Positions 34,263 to 44,188 of a stretch of 64,000 bases of DNA are shown here, piece after piece. Source of the stretch: Paramicrobacterium humi (GTDB taxonomy: Bacteria; Actinomycetota; Actinomycetes; Actinomycetales; Microbacteriaceae); assembly GCF_900105715.1 (NCBI RefSeq), contig NZ_FNRY01000001.1, forward strand, positions 1,674,001-1,738,000, in the 5' to 3' direction. The position numbers were made by a program, and so were the translations under genes. Within the stretch, counting starts at the first letter, position 1; each line of letters starts with the position of its first letter. Under the pieces are notes generated by a model, which saw nothing but the letters and a program-made list of their open reading frames with translations, made no database searches and was not told the origin of the DNA.

Positions 34263-34970
34263 ATGACGAACATGCAACAGCCGCCGGAACCGGGACATCA
34301 CCAGAACCCGACCTACGGGCCCATGTACGGTGGGCCCGGCTACCCGCCGTTCGCCGGATCCGCGCCGCAGGGGATGCCGGCCCCCTACTCGCCGCGACCG
34401 CCGCGGCCACCGCTCAGCGGACGGCAGCGCACCGCTTCGCTCGTGGCCGGCGGCATCGGCTACCCGCTGCTCACGGCCGGGTTCTGGATTCTCTCCGTCA
34501 CGCTCGGCCTCCTTGTGCTCGGCTCGGTCATCAGCGCCGTCGCCGCGCAGATCGAGCGCGCCGATCGCGGCTCGACGGGTGGCTTCGAGCGCGTGCTCGC
34601 GGGACTGTGGGCAGGCGGCATCTGGCTCCTCATCGTGGCCGCCCTCATCGGAGCTCTCCTGTGGCTCGTGGGCTTCTTCGTCAGTTACCTCATTCTTCGC
34701 TTGAGCGGTGTGAACCGCCCCGCCGGCACGACGTGGGCGGGACTCGGGGTGGGAATCGTCGCTTCGTTCGTCATCTCCGGCGTGCTGTGGATCGTGATGA
34801 CGGCGTTCGCGTGGATGTTCGGCGTGCGCGGAGACGGAGTCGGCTGGCGCGAGAGCGGCGCCGCCTATGGTGCGCTGTGGCTCGGCATCGCCGTCATCGC
34901 GACAGTCGCGGTCGGGGCATTCAGCTGGTGGTGGATGGCGCACTCCCTGCGCGCTCGCGCCGTACGCTGA
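34263..34970 (+). CDS. Multi-pass membrane protein with Pro-rich N-terminus
   Basis: This 235-residue protein has a Pro/Gly/Tyr-rich N-terminal 55 residues and four or five hydrophobic segments (about 60-80, 84-100, 115-148, 160-185, 205-225). I recognise no catalytic motif or family. The ATG at 34263 is preferred over 34242 since AAAGGGG lies eight bases upstream. It follows hspR by 70 bp and precedes the methyltransferase by 4 bp; no terminator is obvious after hspR, so readthrough is possible. Confidence 0.75.
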   Translation: MTNMQQPPEPGHHQNPTYGPMYGGPGYPPFAGSAPQGMPAPYSPRPPRPPLSGRQRTASLVAGGIGYPLLTAGFWILSVTLGLLVLGSVISAVAAQIERADRGSTGGFERVLAGLWAGGIWLLIVAALIGALLWLVGFFVSYLILRLSGVNRPAGTTWAGLGVGIVASFVISGVLWIVMTAFAWMFGVRGDGVGWRESGAAYGALWLGIAVIATVAVGAFSWWWMAHSLRARAVR

Positions 34971-34974
34971 CACG

Positions 34975-36093
34975 GTGACCGATTTCTCCTTCGAGGCGCT
35001 GCGCCGCTTTCCCGACGTCGAGGCGCCGAACCTCTATGCCGTCGACGCGAGCGATCGGCTGATTCTCGACACGGCCGCCGAGCGGATTCAGGATGCCGCG
35101 CACGGCGACGTCATCGCTATCGGCGACCGGTACGGTGCGCTGTCGCTCGGCGCGGCCGCGCTTCACGGCGCGAGCGGCATCCGCGTGCATCAGGACGCCC
35201 TGTCGGGAGAGCTCGCCATCCGCGAGAACGCTCGCCGCCTCGACCTCGAGGATGGCATCCGCACCTGCGGCCTTGAACCGCGGCTGGTGGCCGGCGCGCG
35301 CACGGTGCTGCTGCAGCTGCCGCGCTCGCTCGACGCTCTCGACGAGATCGCGCAGCTCATCGCCGAGCATGCCGCCCCGGACGTGACGGTGTATGCCGGC
35401 GGCCGGGTGAAACACATGACGACTGCGATGAACGCCGTGCTCGCCCGGTCGTTCGGCAGCGTGAGCGCGGGACTCGCGCGACAGAAGTCACGCGTGCTCA
35501 CGGTGTCCCAGCCGCTCGCCGGCATTGAGCCTCGGTGGCCGAAGGCCTCCGCGCACGAGGGACTCACCGTCTGGGCGCATGGCGCCGCCTTCGCCGGAAG
35601 TCGCATCGACATCGGCACGCGGTTCCTGCTCGGCTTCCTCGATAGGCTCGCCCCGGATGCGGAGAGGGCCGTCGACCTCGGCTGCGGCACGGGCGTGCTC
35701 GCGACGCGGCTCGCTCAGCTGCGGCCTCGCCTCGCCGTGACGGCGAGCGATCAGTCGGCCGCGGCCGTGGCATCCGCTCTGCTCACCGTCACGGCGAACG
35801 GGGTCGCCGATCGCGTGCAGGTCGTGCGCGATGACGGTCTCTCGCGGCAGGCGGATGCCAGCGTGGACGCGATCGTGCTCAACCCGCCGTTTCACATCGG
35901 CGCGTCGGTGCACGCGGGAATCGCGCTCAAGCTGTTCGCGGAGGCCGGGCGCGTGCTGAAGACGGGTGGCGAGCTGCTCGCCGTGTGGAACTCCCACTTG
36001 CGTTATCGCGCACAGCTCGAGCAGCTCGTAGGGCGCACCGAGCAGCTGGGGCGCAACGAGAAGTTCACGGTCACGCGCTCTGTTTGCGGCTGA
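34975..36093 (+). CDS. RsmC/RlmG-type rRNA guanine-N2 methyltransferase
   Basis: This 372-residue class I SAM methyltransferase has two halves. The N-terminal half is a degenerate Rossmann domain without SAM motifs. The C-terminal half holds VDLGCGTG (motif I, about 230-237) and NPPFHIG (motif IV), the NPPF signature of N2-guanine or N6-adenine transfer. This duplicated layout is that of RsmC/RlmG, which modify 16S or 23S rRNA; the choice between them is open. The GTG at 34975 lies after the preceding stop and gives the family length. Confidence 0.85.
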   Translation: MTDFSFEALRRFPDVEAPNLYAVDASDRLILDTAAERIQDAAHGDVIAIGDRYGALSLGAAALHGASGIRVHQDALSGELAIRENARRLDLEDGIRTCGLEPRLVAGARTVLLQLPRSLDALDEIAQLIAEHAAPDVTVYAGGRVKHMTTAMNAVLARSFGSVSAGLARQKSRVLTVSQPLAGIEPRWPKASAHEGLTVWAHGAAFAGSRIDIGTRFLLGFLDRLAPDAERAVDLGCGTGVLATRLAQLRPRLAVTASDQSAAAVASALLTVTANGVADRVQVVRDDGLSRQADASVDAIVLNPPFHIGASVHAGIALKLFAEAGRVLKTGGELLAVWNSHLRYRAQLEQLVGRTEQLGRNEKFTVTRSVCG

Positions 36094-36197
36094 GGCGGCT
36101 ATTTTCTGCAAATCTGCGCGACACGCCGCATCTCGCGCGCCGGAATCGGCGTGTACGGCGAAGCTGCAGAACGGAGCGAGCAGACTACGCTTGAGCC

Positions 36198-36992
36198 ATG
36201 CGGCAATACCTTGACCTCATGCAGCGCGTGCTCGACGAGGGTGTCGAGAAATCCGACCGAACCGGCACCGGAACGCTCAGCGTCTTCGGGCACCAGATGC
36301 GCTTCGACCTGCAGGCCGGATTCCCCGTGCTCACGACGAAGAAGCTGCACTTGCGCAGCATCATCGGCGAGCTCCTGTGGTTCTTGCGCGGCGACACGAA
36401 CATCGCGTGGCTGCACGAGAACGGCGTCACGATCTGGGACGAGTGGGCCGACGAGAACGGCGACCTCGGCCCGGTCTACGGTCACCAGTGGCGGTCGTGG
36501 CCGACGCCGAACGGGCAGCACATCGACCAGATCGCGAAGGTCATCGAGTCGATCCGCACGAACCCCGACTCGCGGCGGCACATCGTGAGCGCATGGAACG
36601 TCGCGGAGGTCGACGACATGGCGCTGCCGCCGTGCCACACGATGTTCCAGTTCTACGTCGCGAACGGCGCCCTCTCGTGCCAGCTCTACCAGCGCTCCGC
36701 CGACATCTTCCTCGGCGTCCCGTTCAATGTCGCCTCGTACGCGCTGCTCACGATGATGGTCGCGCAGGTGACGGGCTTGAAGCCGGGGGAGTTCGTGCAC
36801 ACGCTCGGCGACGCGCACCTGTACCTCAACCACCTCGAGCAGGCGAAACTGCAGCTCACCCGTGAGCCGGGCCCGCTGCCCACCATGCACATCAACCCCG
36901 AGCGCACGAAGATCGACGAATTCGAGATCAGCGACTTCACGCTCGAGAACTACGTCGCGGCGCCGAGCATCAAGGCTCCGATCGCGGTATGA
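36198..36992 (+). CDS. thyA: Thymidylate synthase
   Basis: This 264-residue ThyA makes dTMP from dUMP using methylene-tetrahydrofolate. The nucleophile Cys146 is in [10 protein letters not shown], dUMP-binding arginines in SDRTGTGT and [13 protein letters not shown], and the folate-contacting end is [18 protein letters not shown]. Length equals the E. coli enzyme. Its stop overlaps the folA start (ATGA), the classic thyA-folA pair that recycles dihydrofolate. Confidence 0.98.
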   Translation: MRQYLDLMQRVLDEGVEKSDRTGTGTLSVFGHQMRFDLQAGFPVLTTKKLHLRSIIGELLWFLRGDTNIAWLHENGVTIWDEWADENGDLGPVYGHQWRSWPTPNGQHIDQIAKVIESIRTNPDSRRHIVSAWNVAEVDDMALPPCHTMFQFYVANGALSCQLYQRSADIFLGVPFNVASYALLTMMVAQVTGLKPGEFVHTLGDAHLYLNHLEQAKLQLTREPGPLPTMHINPERTKIDEFEISDFTLENYVAAPSIKAPIAV

Positions 36993-37456
36993 CCGTCACG
37001 CTCGTGGCCGCGATGGGGCGGAACAGGGTGATTGGCACCGACGGCGGAATGCCCTGGCACCTGCCCGACGACCTCAAGCACTTCAAGTCGGTGACCATGG
37101 GAACGACGATGATCATGGGACGCCGAACCTTCGACTCGATCGGCCGTCCGCTTCCCGGCCGCCGCACGATCGTCGTGACGCGCGACGAGACCTGGCAGCG
37201 CGACGGAGTCGACACGGCGTTCTCGCTCGGGGCCGCCCTCGCGCTCGCCGGCGACGGCGCCGTGAGCATCGTGGGCGGCGGCGAGATCTACGCGCAGTCG
37301 CTTCCGCTTGCCGATCGCATGGAGCTGACCTTCATCGATGCGTCGCCCGACGGTGACACGTTCTTCCCCGAATGGGAGGCGGCCGATTGGACGGAGACCT
37401 GGAGCGACGTGCGCGAGGGATTCCGCTGGGCCACCCTGGAACGCGTACGACCATGA
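36989..37456 (+). CDS. folA: Dihydrofolate reductase
   Basis: This 155-residue DHFR has [30 protein letters not shown] with the catalytic Asp, [19 protein letters not shown] and [14 protein letters not shown]. It reduces the dihydrofolate produced by ThyA with NADPH. It is coupled to thyA by ATGA and to the next gene by the same kind of overlap. Confidence 0.97.
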   Translation: MTVTLVAAMGRNRVIGTDGGMPWHLPDDLKHFKSVTMGTTMIMGRRTFDSIGRPLPGRRTIVVTRDETWQRDGVDTAFSLGAALALAGDGAVSIVGGGEIYAQSLPLADRMELTFIDASPDGDTFFPEWEAADWTETWSDVREGFRWATLERVRP

Positions 37457-38382
37457 CGGACACCGTGATCGGGCTGATCGGCGCCGGCTCGATGGCGGCC
37501 ACGCACGCCGCAGCGTGGCGGAGCCTCGGCGCCCGCGTGCTCGTGTGGTCGCCGAGCACAGCACACCGCTTCGCCGAGGCGCACGGCTGCGAGGCGAGCA
37601 CGAGCCTCGAGGAGATGCTCGCGGCCTGCACGATCGCGGACATCACTTCGCCCACTCCGCTGCACCTGGAGCACGTGCGCGCTGCGATCGGTGCGGGCCG
37701 GCCCATCGTGTGCGAGAAGCCGCTCGCTCGCACGTCGGAGACGGCGCGGGACCTCGCTCAAGCGGCCGACGCGGCGGAACTGCCGCTGTACCCCGCCCAC
37801 GTCGTGCGGTACATGCGGCCGTACGCCGACGCCCGCGCGGCCGTCGCCGCGGGGCGCCTCGGCACGGTGCAGGCGGCGACATTCACGCGCGAGGGAGCGA
37901 CGCCGGTCGGCGGCACCTGGTTCGACGAGGACGCCGCGTCCGGCGGCATCCTGTTCGACTTCCTCATCCATGACTACGATCAGGCGCGCTGGATGCTCGG
38001 CGAGGTCACCCGCGTCGCAGCGACCCAGTCTCCCGCGACCGCGGACGGCATCGTGCCCGCGCTCGCCGAAGCGCACGTGACGCTCACGCACACGACGGGC
38101 GCGACGAGCAGCATCGTCGGCCGGTGGGGGCCCGCCGACACCGTGTTCCGCACGAGCTTCAGTCTCGACGGCGACACCGGCAGCATCGCGTACGACTCCG
38201 CCGAGGACGCGCCGATCGCGGCGGAGGACGAGCCCTACGCCGCGCAGCTGCGGGAGTTCGCCGCCGCCGTCGCGGGCGGACCGCCGCCGCGATTGAGCGC
38301 GGCGGACGGCGTCGCGGCCGTGCGCATCGCCGAGGCGGTGCATCGCTCGGCGGCATCCGGAAATCCCATCAGTCTCGTCTGA
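37453..38382 (+). CDS. Gfo/Idh/MocA-family oxidoreductase
   Basis: This 309-residue NAD(P)-dependent oxidoreductase has an N-terminal Rossmann motif [13 protein letters not shown] and the family signature CEKPLAR (about residues 81-87). The C-terminal alpha/beta domain includes [21 protein letters not shown], with the catalytic-type His-Asp pair. It usually acts on sugars, inositols or related polyols. The ATG at 37453 overlaps the folA stop. Why it is in a thyA-folA operon is not evident; the substrate is unknown. Confidence 0.88.
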   Translation: MTDTVIGLIGAGSMAATHAAAWRSLGARVLVWSPSTAHRFAEAHGCEASTSLEEMLAACTIADITSPTPLHLEHVRAAIGAGRPIVCEKPLARTSETARDLAQAADAAELPLYPAHVVRYMRPYADARAAVAAGRLGTVQAATFTREGATPVGGTWFDEDAASGGILFDFLIHDYDQARWMLGEVTRVAATQSPATADGIVPALAEAHVTLTHTTGATSSIVGRWGPADTVFRTSFSLDGDTGSIAYDSAEDAPIAAEDEPYAAQLREFAAAVAGGPPPRLSAADGVAAVRIAEAVHRSAASGNPISLV

Positions 38383-38434
38383 CCCTGAGAGTTCGGGGGA
38401 TGCCGCGCCCACCGCGAGATGCCAGCATAGGGGT

Positions 38435-38719
38435 ATGGCCCAGACCTCGTACGACACTCACCTCGACGAGCAGCTGACGCTCGGCGCGCCGTGGGTGACC
38501 GTCGTGTGGGACGACCCCGTGAACCTCATGACGTATGTGGCGTTCGTGTTCCGCAGCTATTTCGGGATGTCGGGGGAGACGGCGGAGCGGCTCATGCTGC
38601 AAGTGCACAACGAGGGGCGAGCTGTCGTGGCGCACGGCACGCGCGAAGAGATGGAGCGGCACGTCGCCGCCATGCACGGCTATGGGCTCATGGCGACGTT
38701 GCAGAAGGCGGACGAGTGA
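38435..38719 (+). CDS. clpS: ATP-dependent Clp protease adaptor ClpS
   Basis: This 94-residue N-end-rule adaptor has [20 protein letters not shown], followed by [25 protein letters not shown]. The residues forming the N-degron pocket are present (NLMTYV and the Val/His-rich helix). It delivers N-degron substrates to a Clp ATPase. The stop overlaps the start of the DUF2017 gene (TGATG), the usual actinobacterial arrangement. The ClpB-like ATPase at 53.6 kb lacks an N-domain and so is not a likely partner. Confidence 0.95.
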   Translation: MAQTSYDTHLDEQLTLGAPWVTVVWDDPVNLMTYVAFVFRSYFGMSGETAERLMLQVHNEGRAVVAHGTREEMERHVAAMHGYGLMATLQKADE

Positions 38720-39246
38720 TGCAGGCTTTCCGGCGGGACGGCGACACGATCAGGGCGACGTTCGAAGACATCGAGGTGTCGGTGCTCACGAACCTGACCG
38801 AGCAGCTCACGCAGCTGATCGACGGCGTCGCGGAAGGCAGTGCCCGGTCGGACGCGGCGGGCAAGCGGCTGTTCCCCGCCGCCTACCCCGACGACGAGGC
38901 GGCGGCCGCCGAGTTCCGCCGCTACACCGTCGGAGAGTTGGCGACGGCGAAGCGCTCGGACGCCGACACGGTTCTCGGGACGTTCCGCGAGTCTGGCGCG
39001 CTGCCCGTGCGCATGGGAGCCGCGGTCGACGTGCGACTGGAGCGCGACCGCGCACTCGCCTGGATGCGCTCGCTCACCGATCTGCGGCTCAGCCTCGACT
39101 CGCGCATCGCCGAGCCGACAGACGAACTCGTCGCCCAGCTCACCGACGACGACATCGAGTCACTGCGCGGAATGTACGACTGGCTCACGTTCGTGCAGGG
39201 CACCCTTGTGGAGGCTGTCGAGGAGCTCGACGCGACCGCCCGGTAG
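38719..39246 (+). CDS. DUF2017-family protein
   Basis: This 175-residue all-helical, acidic protein contains FEDIEVSVLTNLTEQLTQLI, LFPAAYPDDEAAAAEFRRYT and MRSLTDLRLSLDSRI. It matches the DUF2017 proteins found next to clpS in actinobacteria; no biochemical role is established. Start ATG at 38719 overlaps the clpS stop. It ends 8 bp from the convergent small membrane protein gene. Confidence 0.88.
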   Translation: MQAFRRDGDTIRATFEDIEVSVLTNLTEQLTQLIDGVAEGSARSDAAGKRLFPAAYPDDEAAAAEFRRYTVGELATAKRSDADTVLGTFRESGALPVRMGAAVDVRLERDRALAWMRSLTDLRLSLDSRIAEPTDELVAQLTDDDIESLRGMYDWLTFVQGTLVEAVEELDATAR

Positions 39247-39254
39247 CAGGACGG

Positions 39255-39518
39255 CTATCGCGAGGTTCCGAGTTCGAACCGCGGGCGCGGCCCCTCGAGG
39301 CGGGCGATGGAGATCTTCACATCCGTCAGCTCGTTGCGCAGGTCGAGCATCTCGTTCTCGAGCTTCTCGAAGTGGGCGTCGACTCTGTCGAACCGTGCGT
39401 CGGTACGCCTCTCGAACGCGCGAAGCATTGTCCACATGGCGGCCACGAGTGACAGCACTGTCGCCACCACCGCACTGATTGTGGTCACTACCTCCATGGA
39501 CACGTCCATATCTCCCAT
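39255..39518 (-). CDS. Small membrane-anchored coiled-coil protein
   Basis: This 87-residue protein has one N-terminal membrane helix (VVTTISAVVATVLSLVAAM, about 10-28) and a helical coiled coil (RTDARFDRVDAHFEKLENEM, followed by LDLRNELTDVKISIARLE). A short tail ends RFELGTSR. Similar small proteins are often annotated as hypothetical in actinobacteria and resemble DUF1640-like or haemolysin-XhlA-like layouts; I do not assign one. An AAGG motif lies a few bases upstream of the ATG. Confidence 0.62.
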   Translation of the reverse strand: MGDMDVSMEVVTTISAVVATVLSLVAAMWTMLRAFERRTDARFDRVDAHFEKLENEMLDLRNELTDVKISIARLEGPRPRFELGTSR

Positions 39519-39657
39519 TCTGCCTTTTTTCGCCCGCTTCTGCCGGACAAACTATGCGGTTCGAGGCACTGCCGCCGCGCCGCATCCAGCACGTGTGGAT
39601 ATCCCGGTCAACGTGCTTCCTGTGTACGACTGCTGTGGCTGCGCGTAGGGTCGAATC

Positions 39658-40683
39658 ATGGCAGAAAAATCGGATGCCGCCGGCCGGTACGTCGAGCCGG
39701 GCAAGCCCTACGATCGCGACACGCGATACATCGAGGACCGCATCACCCGGGACGGCCGCGATGGCTGGCCGGTCGAGGCCGGTCGCTATCGTCTCGTCGC
39801 CGCGCGCGCGTGCCCGTGGGCGAACCGCACGCTCATCGTGCGCCGGCTGCTCGGTCTCGAAGACGCTATCTCGCTCGGCCTGTGCGGACCCACCCACGAC
39901 CAGCGCAGCTGGACCTTCGACCTCGACCCGGGCGGCGTCGACCCCGTGCTCGGCATCGAGCGGCTGCAGCAGGCGTACTTCGCGCGCTTCCCCGACTACC
40001 CGCGCGGCATCACCGTGCCTGCAATCGTGGACGTACCGAGCGGCGCCGTCGTCACGAACGACTTTCCCCAGATCACCCTCGACTTCGAGACCGAATGGGT
40101 GAAGTTCCACCGCGACGGCGCGCCCGACCTGTACCCGGAGGAGCGGCGCGCCGAGATCGACGAGGTCAGCGAGCTCATCTATCACGACGTCAACAACGGC
40201 GTGTACAAGGCCGGATTCGCCGGTTCCCAGGAGTCTTACGAGAGGGCGTACGACGCGCTGTTCGCGCGACTCGATTGGCTCAGCGACCGCCTCGCGGGCC
40301 AGCGCTATCTCGTCGGCGACACCATCACGGAAGCGGACGTGCGGCTGTTCACGACCCTCGCTCGCTTCGACGCCGTGTATCACGGACACTTCAAGTGCAA
40401 CCGGCAGAAGCTCGCCGAGATGCCCGTGCTGTGGGCGTACGCGCGCGACTTGTTCCAGACCCCCGGTTTCGGCGACACCATCGACTTCGGCCAGATCAAG
40501 AAGCACTACTACATCGTGCACGACGACATCAATCCGAGCGGCATTGTCCCGAAGGGACCGGTCGAGACCGTGTGGCTTGAGCCTCACGACCGCGAAGAAC
40601 TCGGCGGTCGCCCGTTTGGTGACGGAACACCTCCTCCGCCCCCGCGCGAGGGGGAGCGGGTTCCAGAGCTGCGTGGTGCGTAG
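39658..40683 (+). CDS. Glutathionyl-hydroquinone-reductase family protein (YqjG/ECM4-like)
   Basis: This 341-residue Xi-class GST-fold protein has the catalytic Cys52 in the ACPWANR motif. EPGKPYDRDTRYI lies N-terminal and the helical C-terminal domain ends GFGDTIDFGQIKKHYYIVHDDINP, typical of S-glutathionyl-hydroquinone reductases. Actinobacteria of this kind use mycothiol rather than glutathione, so mycothiol or another thiol is the likely partner (inference). It precedes an MBL-fold hydrolase by 15 bp, probably cotranscribed. Confidence 0.9.
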   Translation: MAEKSDAAGRYVEPGKPYDRDTRYIEDRITRDGRDGWPVEAGRYRLVAARACPWANRTLIVRRLLGLEDAISLGLCGPTHDQRSWTFDLDPGGVDPVLGIERLQQAYFARFPDYPRGITVPAIVDVPSGAVVTNDFPQITLDFETEWVKFHRDGAPDLYPEERRAEIDEVSELIYHDVNNGVYKAGFAGSQESYERAYDALFARLDWLSDRLAGQRYLVGDTITEADVRLFTTLARFDAVYHGHFKCNRQKLAEMPVLWAYARDLFQTPGFGDTIDFGQIKKHYYIVHDDINPSGIVPKGPVETVWLEPHDREELGGRPFGDGTPPPPPREGERVPELRGA

Positions 40684-40698
40684 GGCGAGGAGGATATC

Positions 40699-41373
40699 GT
40701 GACCTCTGAGCTCGTGCAGCACCGCCCGAATTACACGGTGCGCAGGGCGTTCGTTTCCGAGATGAACAACGCCGTGTACCTGCTCACCGCCACATCGAGC
40801 GGCGAGCAGATTCTCATCGACGCGGCCGACGACCTCGAGGCCCTGCGCGGACTCGTGGCGGACGGCGCCGCCGATGCGTCGGGCAGGGAGCAGGGAGCCG
40901 CGAGGCTTCGCCTGATCCTCACGACGCACGCGCATTGGGACCACACTCGGGCCACCGCCGCCCTCGCCGCCGAGACCGGGGCGAGGGTCGCGATCGGACG
41001 CGATGACGCGGCTCAGCTGACGGACGAGCGCGGCATCACTGCCGGCGTCACGCTCTCGGGCGGAGAACTCGTCGGCGTCGACGGCGTCGAGCTCGAGGCG
41101 ATCGCGCTTCGCGGCCACACCCCCGGCTCCACGGCATTCGCGACAACCGACGGCGATCCCGTGTTGCTCTTCACCGGCGACAGCCTCTTCCCCGGCGGGG
41201 TCGGCAACACATGGGGCGACGCGGCGCGTTTCACACAGCTGCTCAGCGACGTCTCGGAACGGCTGTTCGACCGGTTCGGCGACGACGCGGTCGTGTATCC
41301 GGGTCACGGCGCCGCGACGACGATCGGCACGGAGCGCTCTGCCCTGCCCGAGTGGCGAGAGCGCGGCTGGTAG
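40699..41373 (+). CDS. MBL-fold metallo-hydrolase
   Basis: This 224-residue metallo-beta-lactamase-fold protein has the zinc motif HAHWDH (His77, His79, Asp81, His82), then GHTPGSTAF, LLFTGDSLF and VYPGHGAATT supplying the other ligands. It is short and glyoxalase-II-like, so it may hydrolyse a thiol ester, fitting the thiol-linked gene upstream. The GTG start at 40699 follows GAGGAGG. The substrate is not determined. Confidence 0.87.
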   Translation: MTSELVQHRPNYTVRRAFVSEMNNAVYLLTATSSGEQILIDAADDLEALRGLVADGAADASGREQGAARLRLILTTHAHWDHTRATAALAAETGARVAIGRDDAAQLTDERGITAGVTLSGGELVGVDGVELEAIALRGHTPGSTAFATTDGDPVLLFTGDSLFPGGVGNTWGDAARFTQLLSDVSERLFDRFGDDAVVYPGHGAATTIGTERSALPEWRERGW

Positions 41374-41431
41374 CGGCGCCGCGTCCGCGCCACGGTGGGC
41401 CCTCGCACGCAACCGGTAGCCTTGAGCCACC

Positions 41432-42616
41432 ATGCACATCCTGATCGCGACCGACCAGCATCCGGAATCGCTTGGCGGCGCCCAGGTGTCGATTCGGCTT
41501 CAGAAGCGATACCTCGAGAAGGCCGGCCACACGGTGTCGGTGTTGTCGGCGGGCATGCGCCGGGAGCACGCCGACGACCCGGGCTACATCGACCTGCCGT
41601 CGGTTCCGATCACGTTCGACCGCGAATACTCGCTCTCGCTTCCCGGCCGGCGCACCGATAAGGCATTGGATGCCGCCGTCGCCGTGCGCGGCCCGGTCGA
41701 CGTCGTTCACGTGCAGGGGGATTTCTGGGGCGCCCTCGTGGGGCTGCGCTTCGCTCAACGGCACCGGGTGCCCGTGGTGCTGACCTTTCACAACAACCTC
41801 GAGTTCGGCATCAGCAAGACCATGCCTGTGCCGGGCGTCGTGACGCGATTCCTGCTGCGCTGGCAGGAGCACGCGCTCGGCGGAGCGCGCTCGGTGCTGC
41901 GCCGCGACGCGTGGCGGTACCTCAACGAGCTTGCCCTCCGCGCCGACGCCGTCACGGCGCCGAGCCATCACTTCGCCGCTCAGCTGCGGCAGAAGGGCGT
42001 CGCGACTGAGATCGACATCGTGCGCACGGGCACCGACGACGAGCTCATCGACGAGGTGCTCGCTCGCGCGCACCGGCACGAGGGGGAGAGGCCGCTGCTC
42101 GTGTGGATGGGACGCATGAGCCACGAGAAGCGCGTCCTCGAATTCCTCGAGGCGGTCAAGGTCGCCGACATCGATGCGGAGATCCGACTGTACGGCCAGG
42201 GCCTGCTGCTCGCGAAGGCGCGCGAGTTCGCGACGCGCAACGGCCTCGCCGGGCGGATCGTGTTCGCAGGGAAGGTGCCCTACAGCGGCGCGCTCACGGC
42301 GATCGCCTCCGCCGATGCGCTTGTGCAGACCTCGATCGGCTTCGAGACGCAGGGCATGACCGTGTTCGAGGCCGCCGCGCTGGGCACCCTCTCGATCGTG
42401 AGCGACCCGAAGATCGCGGCCGAGCTCCCCGACGGCGTCTACGTGCAGCCCGCTGACGACAGCGTCGAGGCGCTCGCCGCCGTGCTCGCTGAGACGGCGG
42501 CGAACGCGGCATCCGACGCACTCGAGCGGCCCTCCCCGTCAGCGTCGGAGCAGTTCCGGCAGAGCTTCCAGACGGCGCGGATGATCGAGATCTACGAGCG
42601 CGTCACGCGCGGCTGA
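41432..42616 (+). CDS. GT4-family glycosyltransferase
   Basis: This 394-residue GT-B glycosyltransferase has an N-terminal domain opening MHILIATDQHPESLGGAQV and VDVVHVQGDFWG. The C-terminal nucleotide-sugar domain carries LLVWMGRMSHEKRVLEFLEA and the GFETQGMTVFEAAALG (EX7E-type) motif. Members attach sugars or phosphosugars to lipids such as phosphatidylinositol or to other cell-envelope acceptors. It stands alone. The acceptor is unknown. Confidence 0.9.
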   Translation: MHILIATDQHPESLGGAQVSIRLQKRYLEKAGHTVSVLSAGMRREHADDPGYIDLPSVPITFDREYSLSLPGRRTDKALDAAVAVRGPVDVVHVQGDFWGALVGLRFAQRHRVPVVLTFHNNLEFGISKTMPVPGVVTRFLLRWQEHALGGARSVLRRDAWRYLNELALRADAVTAPSHHFAAQLRQKGVATEIDIVRTGTDDELIDEVLARAHRHEGERPLLVWMGRMSHEKRVLEFLEAVKVADIDAEIRLYGQGLLLAKAREFATRNGLAGRIVFAGKVPYSGALTAIASADALVQTSIGFETQGMTVFEAAALGTLSIVSDPKIAAELPDGVYVQPADDSVEALAAVLAETAANAASDALERPSPSASEQFRQSFQTARMIEIYERVTRG

Positions 42617-42693
42617 GGCCGGCGGCATCCGTTCTATGACGAATTGTGAATCGCGCAGGTGACGGATGCCGCCCGGGCGCGGAAACTGGAGAA

Positions 42694-44082
42694 ATGACCC
42701 GCCAGATCCGCTTCAACGCCTTCGATATGAACTGTGTCGCACACCAGTCCTCCGGCCTGTGGCGTCACCCTGACGACCGTTCGCGCAACTACAACACGAT
42801 CGGCTACTGGACGCACCTCGCGCAGCTGCTGGAGCGCGGCAAGTTCGACGGGCTGTTCATCGCCGACGTGCTCGGAACGTACGACGTCTACGGCTCGAGC
42901 AACGAGGCCGCGATCAAGCACGGCGCGCAGGTTCCCGTGAACGACCCGCTCCTTCTCGTCTCCGCCATGGCGGCCGTGACCGAGAACCTCGGATTCGGCG
43001 TCACCGCCGGCACCGCCTACGAGCACCCCTATCCGTTCGCGCGTCGACTGACGACGCTCGACCACCTCACGAACGGCCGCGTCGGCTGGAACGTCGTCAC
43101 CGGCTACCTGCCCAGCGCCGCACGCAACATGGGGCACGACGACCAGATGGAGCACGACGACCGCTACGCCTACGCCGACGAGTACCTCGAGGTGCTCTAC
43201 AAGCTGTGGGAGGGCTCATGGGAGGACGACGCGGTCGTCGTCGACCGCGAGAACGGCGTGTTCACCGACCCGAGCAAGGTGCACGAGATCGGGCACTACG
43301 GCAAGAACTTCACCGTTCCCGGCATCCACATCTCGGAGCCGAGCCCGCAGCGCACCCCGGTGATCTACCAGGCCGGAGCGTCGCCGCGCGGCGTGAAGTT
43401 CGCGGCGGAGAACGCCGAGGCGATATTCATCGCGAATTCCACGAAGGACGGCCTGCGCGACACGGTGAAGCGGATTCGCGACGGACTCGAGGCGGCCGGC
43501 CGCGACCGCTACGACGCGCGCATCTACGCGCTCATCACCGTCATCACCGATGCAACGCCCGAGAAGGCGCAAGCGAAGTTCGAGGACTACCTCAGCTACG
43601 CGAGCCCCGAGGGCGCGGCGGTGTTCCTGTCGGGCTGGATGGGCATCGACCTCTCGCAGTACTCGCTCGACGAGCCCGTCGGCAACGTCAAGAGCAACGC
43701 GATCCAGTCGGCGCTCGCCAACGTGCAGCGCGGCGCCGACGACGGCACCGTCTGGACCGTCGGCGACATCGCCACGCAGAGCGCGATCGGCGGCCTCGGG
43801 CCGTACATCGTGGGCAGCGGCGAGGAGATCGCCGACCAGCTCGAGGAGATCGTGGAGTACACCGACGTCGACGGGTTCAACCTCGCGTATGCGATCACGC
43901 CGGGCACGTTCGAGGACATCGTCGAACACGTCATCCCTGTGCTGCAGGAGCGCGGCTCCTACCCGACCGAGTACGCGCCGGGAACGCTGCGCAACAAGCT
44001 GCAGGGCAAGGGCGACCGCGTCGCGCCGACGCACCGCGCGGCCAGCTACAGCTACCGCAACGCGCTCGCGACGGCCGAGTAG
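42694..44082 (+). CDS. FMN-dependent monooxygenase, NtaA/SnaA/DszA type
   Basis: This 462-residue bacterial-luciferase-like (LLM) enzyme starts RQIRFNAFDMNCVAHQSSGLW and carries LGTYDVYGSS, GTAYEHPYPFARRLTTLDHL, GRVGWNVVTGY and VIYQAGASPRG. These place it with the NtaA/DmoA/DszA group, which use FMNH2 and O2 to oxidise sulfides, amines or chelators. The ATG at 42694 follows GGAG. No flavin reductase is adjacent, so FMNH2 must come from elsewhere. An exporter follows 106 bp downstream. Confidence 0.9.
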   Translation: MTRQIRFNAFDMNCVAHQSSGLWRHPDDRSRNYNTIGYWTHLAQLLERGKFDGLFIADVLGTYDVYGSSNEAAIKHGAQVPVNDPLLLVSAMAAVTENLGFGVTAGTAYEHPYPFARRLTTLDHLTNGRVGWNVVTGYLPSAARNMGHDDQMEHDDRYAYADEYLEVLYKLWEGSWEDDAVVVDRENGVFTDPSKVHEIGHYGKNFTVPGIHISEPSPQRTPVIYQAGASPRGVKFAAENAEAIFIANSTKDGLRDTVKRIRDGLEAAGRDRYDARIYALITVITDATPEKAQAKFEDYLSYASPEGAAVFLSGWMGIDLSQYSLDEPVGNVKSNAIQSALANVQRGADDGTVWTVGDIATQSAIGGLGPYIVGSGEEIADQLEEIVEYTDVDGFNLAYAITPGTFEDIVEHVIPVLQERGSYPTEYAPGTLRNKLQGKGDRVAPTHRAASYSYRNALATAE

Positions 44083-44188
44083 CGAACGACCGCCCGGAGC
44101 CCGGATCAATCCTTTGGGCGATGGGCGGCGCTTCGGCGCTGATTAGTCTCGAATGACGTCGGGCTCGTCCCGGCGGAAGGACGGACGC

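Noticed and set aside
38435-38719. ClpS as adaptor of the ClpB at 53.6 kb
   Set aside because: ClpS binds the N-domain of ClpA/ClpC ATPases, and this ClpB has none.
44083-44188. Terminator at GCGC-TTCG-GCGC between the flavin monooxygenase and the exporter
   Set aside because: The stem is only four pairs and no T-run follows, so it is too weak to call.
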